The position numbers were made by a program, and so were the translations under genes. The notes under the pieces were generated by a model, which was not told where the DNA came from, searched no databases, and worked only from the letters and a program-made list of their open reading frames with translations. Shown piece after piece: positions 57,561 to 64,000 of a stretch of DNA of 64,000 bases (position 1 is its first letter; the number at the start of each line of letters is the position of its first letter). This DNA comes from Phytohabitans maris (GTDB lineage Bacteria; Actinomycetota; Actinomycetes; Mycobacteriales; Micromonosporaceae): the NCBI RefSeq assembly GCF_031085175.1, contig NZ_JAVHUY010000005.1, positions 62,001-126,000 on the forward strand, written 5' to 3'.

Positions 57561-57901
57561 TGCCCTCCAGCTTGATCAAGGTCTGTTCGGTGGAGGACGT
57601 CCCCAAGGGCACCTCGGTCGCCGCCGACGTCGACGGCACCGAGATCGCCGTGGTGCACGCCGAAGACGACAACTTCTACGCCATCCACGACGTGTGCTCG
57701 CACGCCGAGGTGCCGCTGTCGGAGGGCGAGGTCGACGGCTGCACGCTGGAGTGCTGGCTGCACGGCTCCCGCTTCGACCTGCGCACCGGCGAGCCGACCG
57801 GCCTGCCGGCCACCGAGCCCGTCCCGGTCTTCCCCGTCGAGGTCCGCGACGGCGACGTCTACGTATCGCTCACGCCTAGCAATGGAGTACAGCCGTCATG
57901 A
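57557..57901 (+). CDS. Rieske-type ferredoxin of the suf operon
   Basis: This 114-residue soluble [2Fe-2S] protein is like the ferredoxin subunit of non-heme iron oxygenases. The ligands are CSHAEVPLSEG (residues about 51-61) and CWLHGSRFDLRTGEPTGLPA (about 72), the complete CxH and CxxH pattern. It lies between sufD and sufC, an arrangement found in actinobacterial suf operons. It may supply electrons or act as a client or intermediate carrier of clusters. ATG 57557 overlaps sufD; ATG 57560 is equally possible. Confidence 0.92.
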   Translation: MMPSSLIKVCSVEDVPKGTSVAADVDGTEIAVVHAEDDNFYAIHDVCSHAEVPLSEGEVDGCTLECWLHGSRFDLRTGEPTGLPATEPVPVFPVEVRDGDVYVSLTPSNGVQPS

Positions 57902-58671
57902 GCACCCTGGAGATCCGTGACCTGCAGGTGTCGGTCAAGCTGCCCGAGGGGGAGCTGAAGCCTATTCTGGCGGGCGTCAACCTGACCGTGAAGGCGGGCG
58001 AGACGCACGCGATCATGGGGCCGAACGGCTCGGGCAAGTCCACCCTGGCGTACTCGATCGCCGGCCACCCCAAGTACCAGGTCACCAGCGGCTCGGTCAC
58101 CCTCGACGGCGTCGACGTGCTCTCGATGACCGTCGACGAGCGGGCCCGCGCCGGCCTCTTCCTCGCGATGCAGTACCCGGTAGAGGTCCCCGGCGTCTCG
58201 GTGGCCAACTTCCTGCGTACCGCCAAGACCGCGGTCGACGGCGAGGCGCCCAAGCTGCGCACCTGGGCCGGCGAGCTGCGCGGCGCGATGGAGCGGCTGC
58301 ACATGGATCCGGCCTTCGCCCAGCGCAACGTCAACGAGGGCTTCTCCGGCGGCGAGAAGAAGCGCCACGAGATCGTCCAGTTGGAGCTGCTCAAGCCGAA
58401 GGTGGCGGTGCTGGACGAGACCGACTCCGGCCTCGACATCGACGCGCTGCGCGTGGTGAGCGAGGGCGTCAACCGGGTCCGCGCCACCGGCGAGACCGGC
58501 CTGCTGCTGATCACCCACTACACCCGCATCCTCCGCTACATCCAGCCCGACTTCGTGCACGTCTTCGTGGCCGGGCGGATCGTCGAGGAGGGCGGGCCCG
58601 AGCTCGCCGAAAAGCTCGAAGCCGAGGGCTACGAGCGCTACCTGGCAGGGGCCGGACCGGCCTCGGCCTGA
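57898..58671 (+). CDS. sufC: Fe-S cluster assembly ATPase SufC
   Basis: SufC (257 residues) is the ABC-type ATPase that drives conformational change of SufBD. It shows Walker A IMGPNGSGKSTLAYSIAGHP (residues about 39-58), the Q-loop AMQYPVEVPGVS, signature GFSGGEKKRHEIVQLELLKP (about 146, SGGEKKR) and Walker B VAVLDETDSGLDIDALRVVS (about 167; the Asp-Glu pair is LDETDSGLD, typical of SufC). ATG 57898 overlaps the Rieske stop. sufS follows after 9 nt. Confidence 0.96.
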   Translation: MSTLEIRDLQVSVKLPEGELKPILAGVNLTVKAGETHAIMGPNGSGKSTLAYSIAGHPKYQVTSGSVTLDGVDVLSMTVDERARAGLFLAMQYPVEVPGVSVANFLRTAKTAVDGEAPKLRTWAGELRGAMERLHMDPAFAQRNVNEGFSGGEKKRHEIVQLELLKPKVAVLDETDSGLDIDALRVVSEGVNRVRATGETGLLLITHYTRILRYIQPDFVHVFVAGRIVEEGGPELAEKLEAEGYERYLAGAGPASA

Positions 58672-58680
58672 GAGGTACCG

Positions 58681-59973
58681 ATGACCACCATCACGATCCC
58701 GGAGGGCATGCCGCAGTACGGCGACGTGCCCCGCTTCGACGTGGAGAAGGTGCGCGCCGACTTCCCGATCCTGGGTCGGGAGGTCAACGGCCACCCGATG
58801 GTCTACCTGGACAGCGGCAACACGTCGCAGAAGCCGCGCCAGGTGATCGACGCGATGCGGGAGCACTTCGAGCACCACAACGCCAACGTCGCCCGTTCGG
58901 TGCACCAGGTCGGCACCGAGGCGACCGAGGCGTACGAGGGGGCCCGCGCCAAGGTCGCCCGCTTCGTCAACGCCGCCAGCCCCGAGGAGATCGTCTTCGT
59001 CAAGAACGCCACCGAGGCGATCAACCTCGTGGCGTACGCGATCTCCAACTCGCCGGCCGCCTCGCGCCTCGCGCTCGGCCCGGGCGACGAGATCGTGATC
59101 TCCGAGATGGAGCACCACTCCAACATCGTGCCGTGGCAGCTGCTCTGCGAGCGCACCGGTGCGACGCTGCGGTGGTTCAAGGTGACCGACGCCGGCCGCC
59201 TCGACCTGGAAGACCTCGACGAGCTGGTCAACGAGCGCACCAAGCTCGTGTCGTACGCGCTGGTCTCCAACGTGCTCGGCACCGTCAACCCCACCTCGGC
59301 GATCACCGCGCGGGCGCACGAGGTGGGCGCGCTGGTGCTGCTCGACGCCTCCCAGGGCGTGCCGCACATCCCGGTCGACGTGGCCGACCTGGGCGCCGAC
59401 TTCCTGGCGTTCACCGGGCACAAGATGTGCGGTCCCACCGGCATCGGCGTGCTCTGGGGGCGGTACGAGCTGCTGGAGCAGATGCCGCCCGTGCTCGGTG
59501 GCGGCTCGATGATCGAGACGGTCACGATGGAGCGGTCGACGTTCGCGGCGCCGCCGGCCCGGTTCGAGGCGGGCACCCCGCCGATCGCCGAGGCCGTGGG
59601 GCTGGGCGCGGCCGTCGACTACCTCACCGGCATCGGCATGGAGGCCATCCGCTGGCACGAGAAGGAGCTCGCGGCGTACGCGCTGGACGCGCTCGGCACC
59701 GTGCCCGGACTGCGGATCTTCGGCCCCACCACGCCGGTGGGCCGGGGCGGCACGATCTCGTTCGGGCTCGACGGGGTACACCCGCACGACGTGGGACAGA
59801 TCCTCGACTCGGTCGGGGTGGAGGTCCGGGTGGGTCACCACTGCGCCCGCCCGCTTTGTGTGCGGTACGGCGTGCCGGCGATGACCCGCGCGTCGTTCTA
59901 CCTCTATACGACGACCGACGAGGTCGACGCGCTGGTGCGCGGCCTCGAGCAGGTGCGGAAGGTGTTCGGCTGA
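58681..59973 (+). CDS. sufS: Cysteine desulfurase SufS
   Basis: SufS (430 residues) is a group II, PLP-dependent desulfurase that supplies sulfur. Lys248 in LAFTGHKMCGPTG forms the internal aldimine. Cys388 in VRVGHHCARPLC is the persulfide-forming residue. VYLDSGNTSQKPRQVIDAM (residues about 41-59), ISEMEHHSNIVPWQLL and LLDASQGVPHIPVDV are also conserved. GAGAGGTACC precedes ATG 58681. The TGA is overlapped by the sufU start, in line with SufS and SufU working as a pair. Confidence 0.96.
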   Translation: MTTITIPEGMPQYGDVPRFDVEKVRADFPILGREVNGHPMVYLDSGNTSQKPRQVIDAMREHFEHHNANVARSVHQVGTEATEAYEGARAKVARFVNAASPEEIVFVKNATEAINLVAYAISNSPAASRLALGPGDEIVISEMEHHSNIVPWQLLCERTGATLRWFKVTDAGRLDLEDLDELVNERTKLVSYALVSNVLGTVNPTSAITARAHEVGALVLLDASQGVPHIPVDVADLGADFLAFTGHKMCGPTGIGVLWGRYELLEQMPPVLGGGSMIETVTMERSTFAAPPARFEAGTPPIAEAVGLGAAVDYLTGIGMEAIRWHEKELAAYALDALGTVPGLRIFGPTTPVGRGGTISFGLDGVHPHDVGQILDSVGVEVRVGHHCARPLCVRYGVPAMTRASFYLYTTTDEVDALVRGLEQVRKVFG

Positions 59974-60464
59974 TGGAGTTCGAGCAGCTGTACCAGGAGA
60001 TCATCCTGGACCACTACAAACATCCGCACGGCCGCGGCCTGCGCGAGCCGGTGACGGGCTCGTCCGTGGGCGAGGCGCACCACGTCAACCCGACCTGCGG
60101 TGACGAGGTGACCATCCGGGTCGCGGCCGATGGCGACGTGCTGGCCGACGTGTCGTACGACGGCATGGGCTGCTCGATCAGCCAGGCCTCGGCGAGCGTG
60201 CTGCACGAGCTGCTGCGCGGCCAGCACGCCGGGCAGGCGTTCAAAATCATGGACGGCTTCGTGGAGCTGATGGGCGGCCGCGGCCAGGTGACGCCGGACG
60301 AGGAGCTCCTCGGCGACGGCATCGCCTTCGCCGGCGTGGCCCGCTACCCGGCCCGCGTGAAGTGCGCGTTGCTACCGTGGATGGCGTTCAAGGACGCCGC
60401 GGTGCGAGCCGGCGTTGCCGGTTCTTCTCCGTCGGCCGCTGCTTCGGAGGTGCAGGGATCATGA
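59973..60464 (+). CDS. sufU: Sulfur-transfer protein SufU
   Basis: SufU (163 residues) accepts the persulfide from SufS in Gram-positive bacteria and binds zinc. It begins MEFEQLYQEIILDHYKHPHG and has Cys42 in VNPTCGDEVTI, Cys67 in YDGMGCSISQASASV and Cys131 in ARVKCALLPWMAFKDA, the three conserved Cys residues. An Asp (Asp44) after the first Cys completes the zinc site. It overlaps sufS by one base, and its TGA overlaps a 24-residue mini-ORF leading to sufT. The last 20 residues are Ser/Ala-rich and probably not conserved. Confidence 0.95.
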   Translation: MEFEQLYQEIILDHYKHPHGRGLREPVTGSSVGEAHHVNPTCGDEVTIRVAADGDVLADVSYDGMGCSISQASASVLHELLRGQHAGQAFKIMDGFVELMGGRGQVTPDEELLGDGIAFAGVARYPARVKCALLPWMAFKDAAVRAGVAGSSPSAAASEVQGS

Positions 60465-60535
60465 GCGAGCGAACCATCGGGCTCCGTGCGTTTGGAGCCT
60501 CGTCGTCGCCTGCGGCGAAGCGAGGACGGCGATGA
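60461..60535 (+). CDS. 24-codon coupling mini-ORF between sufU and sufT
   Basis: ATG 60461 overlaps the sufU stop (ATGA) and opens MSERTIGLRAFGASSSPAAK and four more residues, ending at TGA 60535, which overlaps the sufT ATG (ATGA). The ribosome can thus pass from sufU to sufT through this mini-ORF. The MSER start resembles the duplicated start units at 63899-64000. It is probably a coupling device or a duplicated start region and not a functional protein. Confidence 0.4.
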   Translation: MSERTIGLRAFGASSSPAAKRGRR

Positions 60536-60873
60536 GTGACGCCACTGCCAACACCGCGGTCGCGGACGTGGAAGAGGCGATGAAGGACGTCGTCGACCCC
60601 GAGCTGGGCATCAACGTCGTCGACCTCGGCCTCGTCTACGGCATCCACATCGACGACGAAAACGTCGCCACCCTCGACATGACCCTGACGTCGGCCGCCT
60701 GCCCGCTGACCGACGTGATCGAGGACCAGACGAGGTCGGCGCTGCTCAGCGGCCCCGGCGGCGGCCTGGTGAAGGACTTCCGGATCAACTGGGTCTGGCT
60801 CCCGCCGTGGGGCCCGGACAAGATCACCGACGAGGGTCGCGACCAGCTGCGGGCGCTCGGCTTCAACGTCTGA
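60532..60873 (+). CDS. sufT: Metal-sulfur cluster assembly factor SufT (MIP18/DUF59)
   Basis: This 113-residue MIP18-family protein assists Fe-S protein maturation. It shows MKDVVDPELGINVVDLGLVY (residues about 17-36, the DPE and DLGLVY signature), MTLTSAACPLTDVIEDQTRS (about 50-69, the conserved Cys in AACPLTD) and VWLPPWGPDKITDEGRDQLR (about 87). ATG 60532 begins MSDATANTAVADVEEAM and overlaps the mini-ORF stop. It ends the suf operon; only 52 bp separate it from the convergent regulator gene. Confidence 0.92.
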   Translation: MSDATANTAVADVEEAMKDVVDPELGINVVDLGLVYGIHIDDENVATLDMTLTSAACPLTDVIEDQTRSALLSGPGGGLVKDFRINWVWLPPWGPDKITDEGRDQLRALGFNV

Positions 60874-60925
60874 CCCACCGACGTATGAAACGGGGCGCCG
60901 CCGTGGGGAATCGGTCAGCCCGATG

Positions 60926-63874
60926 TCAGCCGCCCGGCGTCGCTCGTGGTGCGAGGTGGGTGATCCCGGTCGCGTTACCTGCCCCGGCCGTGGCGAGGTC
61001 AGCGCGGACCTCGTCGGCCTCGCGCACGCCGAGCGCCTCGAAGACCGCCAGCGCCCGCACCCACGCCGCCCGCGCCGCCGCCGGGTCGCCCAGCTCGGCG
61101 TGGGTCGTGCCCAGCTCGCGGAGGCAGACCGCCGCGCTGCGCCGCTCGTCTATCTTCTCGGCCAGCTCCAGCGCGGTGCCGAGCCGCTCCAGCGCCTCGC
61201 CGTGCCGGCCCCGGAGCCGGTGCACCCGGCCCAGTTGGGCCAGCACGGTCGCCTGTCCAATGGAGACGCCCAGGTCGACGAACATCGCGTAGCTCTCCTC
61301 GTAGCAGGCCTGCGCCTCCGGGTACCGGCCCTCCCGCTCGTGCACCTGGGCCAGGTTGTTGAGCGCGGCGGCCTGGCTGCGCCGGTTGCCGTTGTCGCGG
61401 AAGATGGCGAGCGCCTCGCGCAGGCTCGCCGCAGCCCGGTCGTACGACCCGAGTCCACAGTAGACGTCACCGAGGTTGTTGAGGCTGATCGCCTGGGCGT
61501 GCCGGTCGCCCTGGCCGCGGACGATGGCGAGGCTCCGCTCCAGCGCCTCGGCGGCCTCGGCGAGCCGGCCGAGGCTGTCGTACACGGTGCCGAGCCCGTT
61601 GAGGCAGGCCGCCTCGCCGGCCCGGTCGCCCGCGGCCGCGTACCGGTCGAGGGCCTCGCGCAGGCAGCCGAGCGCCTTCTGGTACTCGCCGCGCACCTCG
61701 AACGCCGCGCCCAGGTCGCGGTTGGCGTGCGCCTCGGCGATCGGGTCGCCGGCCCGGCGGGCGACGGCGCGGGCCACCTCGTTGACCTCGACCCAGTCGT
61801 TGAGGTAGCCGCGCACGTGGAAGAACGCGAACAGCGCGCGGGCCAGGCTGGTCGCGGCGGCGGCCGGCAGTGCCGGGGTTTCCGCGACCTGGTGTACGGC
61901 GGCCAGGAGGTTGGCCCGCTCGGACTCCAGCCAGTCGAGGGCACCGTCCACATCGGAGAACGATGTCCCGCCCTCCGCCCACTCCCCGGCGGTCGCCGGC
62001 CGCCCGTCGGCGGGGCGCAGCCGCCGGTACGCCTGCCACGCCGTGGCCGAGTACCAGCGCAGGAGCCGGACCAGCGCGCCAGTGTCCGATGTGGCCAGTG
62101 ACCTGCCGAAGAGCCGCAGCAGGTCGTGCAGCCGGAAGCGACCCGGCGCCGGGCAGGCCAGCAGCTGGGAGTCGACCAGCCGGTCGAGGATCCGCTCGGC
62201 CGCGGCGGGCGGCAGGTCGAGCAGCGCGGCGGCGGCCGGCACGCTCAGGTCGGCCGCGTCGGGGAGGGCGATCAGCGGGAACGCCCGTGCGGCCGCCCGG
62301 TCGTCCGCCTCCGCGCCGTCGTGCAGCAGTTCGTAGCTGACCTGGAAACTGGAGCGCACGCCCAGCTCGCCGATGCTCAGCTCGTCCAGCCGGCGGCGGG
62401 TGTCGGAGAGGCGCTCGGCCAGCTCCCGTACCGGCCACGAAGGGCGGGCGGCGAGCCGTGCGCCGGCGATCCGCAGCGCCAGCGGGAGGCAGCCGCACCA
62501 GGTGGCCACCCGCTGCGCGCCGCCCGGGTCGGCGGCCACCCGGTCGGCGCCGGCGAGGCGGCTCAGCAGCAGCATCGCGTCGACCGGCGAGAGCACGTCG
62601 AGGTGGAGGTGTGCCGCGTTGTCCAGGGTGGACAGTATCGGGCGGCTGGTGAGCAGTACCGCGGTGTGCGGGCCGGCCGGCAGCAGCGGGCGGACCTGCT
62701 CGGCGTCCTGCGCGTTGTCCAGCAGGACGAGCAGCCGGCGCCCCGCCGCGACCGCCCGGAACGCGGCGCTCGCTTCGTCCACCGTGGTGATGTCCGAGTC
62801 GCGGGCGCCGAGGGCGCGCAGGAACCGGCCGAGTACCTCCAGCGGCGGCAGCGGGCGCAGTCCGGCGGTGGCGCCCTGCAGGTCGACGTAGAGCTGCCCG
62901 TCCGGGAAGCGGTGCGCGAGCCGGTGCGCCAGGTACACGGCGAGGGCGGACTTGCCGACGCCGCCCGGCCCGGAGATGGCGACCAGCGGCGCGGGGCGCA
63001 GCGGGGAGATGGCGAGGCGGGCCCGGGCGGTGGTGACCTCGCGGTGCCGCCCGGTGAACGCGGCGATGTCCGGCGGCAGCTGCCGGGGCGCCGGCGGTCC
63101 CGCGCGTACGGCACCGGGCTCGCCGGGCGGGTCGAGTGCCGGGTCGGCGGAGAGGATCTGGCGCTGGAGCCGTTGCAGCGCCTGGCCGGGCTCGACGCCG
63201 AGGTCGGCCACGAGCCGCCGGCGCAGCTGGCGAAACGTCTCCAGCGCCTCGGCCTGCCGCCCGGACCGGTAGAGCGCGAGCATCGCCAGCTCGTGCAGCC
63301 GTTCGCGGAGCGGCTGCTCGGCGGCGGCCGCGGCGAGCGCGGGCAGCGTACCGGCGTGCTCGCCGAGTGTGAGCCGCGCCTGGGCCCAGTGCTCCAGCAG
63401 GGTGAGCCGCCGCTCGGCGATGTCGGCCAATGTGGACTCGGCCGCGGCGCCGAGCTCCAGCCCGTCGAGCGGCCGGCCGCGCCACAGGCCGAGCGCCCGC
63501 TCCCACCGGTCGGCCGCGCCGGCCAGGTCGCCGCGGGCCGCCGCGCGGTGCCCCTCGCCGGCGAGCCGGTCGAAGAGGAGCACGTCCAGGTCGTACGGGT
63601 CGACCTGGAGCTGGTATCCGGGCGGGCGCGCGGTCAGCCCGGTCAGCCCCAGCGAGGTGCGCAGGCTGGAGACGTGGGTGCGGAGCGCGCCGGCGGCCGT
63701 CCGGGGCGGCTTGAGCGGCCACAGCGCGTCGGTGAGCGTGCTGACCCCGACCGGCCGGTTGGCGTGGAGCAGCAGCAGGGCGAGCAGGGTGCGCGGCTTG
63801 GTCGCGGTGAGCGGCACGGTCCGGCCCTCCGCCCCCTCCACCTCCAGCGGACCGAGAATGCGGAACGTGACCAT
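60926..63874 (-). CDS. SARP-NB-ARC-TPR regulator (AfsR-like)
   Basis: This 982-residue protein starts at ATG 63874 directly with the SARP winged helix (VTFRILGPLEVEGAEGRTVP; LLALLLLHANRPVGVSTL, residues about 28-45). The BTAD domain spans about 95-240 (DVLLFDRLAGEGHRAA; GRQAEALETFRQLRRRLVAD). The NB-ARC ATPase has Walker A SGPGGVGKSALAVYLAHRLA (about 301) and LLVLLDNAQDAEQVRPLLP. The TPR array covers about 700-960 (GEAACLNGLGTVYDSLGRLA; AISLNNLGDVYCGLGSYDRA). Unlike the regulator at 33769 it lacks an XRE domain. Its start is preceded by tandem duplications that carry mini-ORFs with their own ribosome sites. Target genes are not visible here. Confidence 0.9.
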   Translation of the reverse strand: MVTFRILGPLEVEGAEGRTVPLTATKPRTLLALLLLHANRPVGVSTLTDALWPLKPPRTAAGALRTHVSSLRTSLGLTGLTARPPGYQLQVDPYDLDVLLFDRLAGEGHRAAARGDLAGAADRWERALGLWRGRPLDGLELGAAAESTLADIAERRLTLLEHWAQARLTLGEHAGTLPALAAAAAEQPLRERLHELAMLALYRSGRQAEALETFRQLRRRLVADLGVEPGQALQRLQRQILSADPALDPPGEPGAVRAGPPAPRQLPPDIAAFTGRHREVTTARARLAISPLRPAPLVAISGPGGVGKSALAVYLAHRLAHRFPDGQLYVDLQGATAGLRPLPPLEVLGRFLRALGARDSDITTVDEASAAFRAVAAGRRLLVLLDNAQDAEQVRPLLPAGPHTAVLLTSRPILSTLDNAAHLHLDVLSPVDAMLLLSRLAGADRVAADPGGAQRVATWCGCLPLALRIAGARLAARPSWPVRELAERLSDTRRRLDELSIGELGVRSSFQVSYELLHDGAEADDRAAARAFPLIALPDAADLSVPAAAALLDLPPAAAERILDRLVDSQLLACPAPGRFRLHDLLRLFGRSLATSDTGALVRLLRWYSATAWQAYRRLRPADGRPATAGEWAEGGTSFSDVDGALDWLESERANLLAAVHQVAETPALPAAAATSLARALFAFFHVRGYLNDWVEVNEVARAVARRAGDPIAEAHANRDLGAAFEVRGEYQKALGCLREALDRYAAAGDRAGEAACLNGLGTVYDSLGRLAEAAEALERSLAIVRGQGDRHAQAISLNNLGDVYCGLGSYDRAAASLREALAIFRDNGNRRSQAAALNNLAQVHEREGRYPEAQACYEESYAMFVDLGVSIGQATVLAQLGRVHRLRGRHGEALERLGTALELAEKIDERRSAAVCLRELGTTHAELGDPAAARAAWVRALAVFEALGVREADEVRADLATAGAGNATGITHLAPRATPGG

Positions 63875-63875
63875 A

Positions 63876-64000
63876 CCTACCCCGCTCCGTCGCTCGGCGT
63901 AGCCTCGCGACTCCCGCTCATTGCCTACCCCGCTCCGTCGCTCGGCGCTCGTCCGCCGCTGGCCTCAAGGTCCGTAGCCTCGCGACTCCCGCTCATTGCC
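63876..64000 (-). repeat. Tandem start-region duplications before the SARP gene
   Basis: Two units alternate. Unit V (24 bp, containing CCCCGCTCCGTCGCTCGGCG) is identical at 63876-63899 and 63924-63947. Unit U (28 bp, containing CTCGCGACTCCCGCTCATTG) is identical at 63898-63925 and 63973-64000. Read on the minus strand, U starts with GGCAATGAGCGGGAG, opening mini-ORFs MSGSREATPSDGAG and MSGSREATDLEASGGRAPSD..., each closing at the TAG of GGAGCGGGGTAG. The array reaches the window edge and may continue. Confidence 0.7.

Overview
The window is high-GC DNA (third codon positions almost all G or C) from a mycelial actinobacterium, most likely a member of the Micromonosporaceae. This rests on whiA, rbpA, opcA, AfsR/SARP regulators with NB-ARC and TPR domains, a mycothiol-dependent-isomerase-type gene, and many GTG and leaderless starts. 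The family assignment is an inference from gene content; no rRNA or tRNA gene was recognised.

Layout. (1) 1-804: a DUF574-type SAM methyltransferase running off the left edge. (2) 805-2197: a long non-coding repeat mosaic. (3) 2198-12125: a tightly coupled surface-sugar operon with carbamoyltransferase, five glycosyltransferase domains, GmhA, HldE, a GmhB-like phosphatase domain fused to a GT9 domain, and an SDR. Together these can make and use ADP-D-glycero-D-manno-heptose. A topoisomerase IB gene overlaps its end. (4) 13132-14526: a LacI regulator facing a good promoter/operator that no longer drives a recognisable gene. (5) 14702-19086: a minus-strand run with DUF4180, a small protein, a winged-helix protein, a membrane protein with a nucleosidase (MTAN/PNP-fold) domain, an MBL hydrolase and a DinB/maleylpyruvate-isomerase-type protein. 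(6) 19192-30492: rsgA, uvrA, a Rieske lipoprotein, uvrC, and rapZ-yvcK-whiA. (7) 30726-33711: gap-pgk-tpiA. (8) An XRE-SARP-NB-ARC-TPR regulator, then secG and rbpA. (9) 38674-46886, minus strand: tkt-tal-pgi-zwf-opcA-pgl (pentose phosphate pathway). (10) ctaB, a small hypothetical gene, an ATP-grasp gene, a secreted subtilase and ctaA. (11) 54304-60873: the complete sufR-B-D-Rieske-C-S-U-T iron-sulfur operon. (12) A second SARP-NB-ARC-TPR regulator and tandem start-region duplications at the right edge.

The most unusual content is in the repeats and small elements. Five intergenic regions (near 1.0-2.1, 14.6, 23.6-24.1, 27.0-27.5 and 37.9-38.6 kb) carry modular non-coding elements. Three of them end in recognisable inverted copies of a sequence containing GAGCTACCGCG, and several carry internal hairpins built from AGATCGTGGTAY. 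One element appears to supply the last codons of uvrC. A separate family of about 54-bp hairpins sits at three gene ends, and its terminal GTGATC provides the stop codon of lacI, the SARP gene and the ATP-grasp gene. Small 'MSER' or 'MSGSREAT' type leader mini-ORFs duplicate translation-start regions in front of sufT and of the right-hand SARP gene. On the gene side, the ADP-heptose operon in an apparently Gram-positive organism and the membrane nucleosidase cassette are the strongest candidates for undescribed biology.
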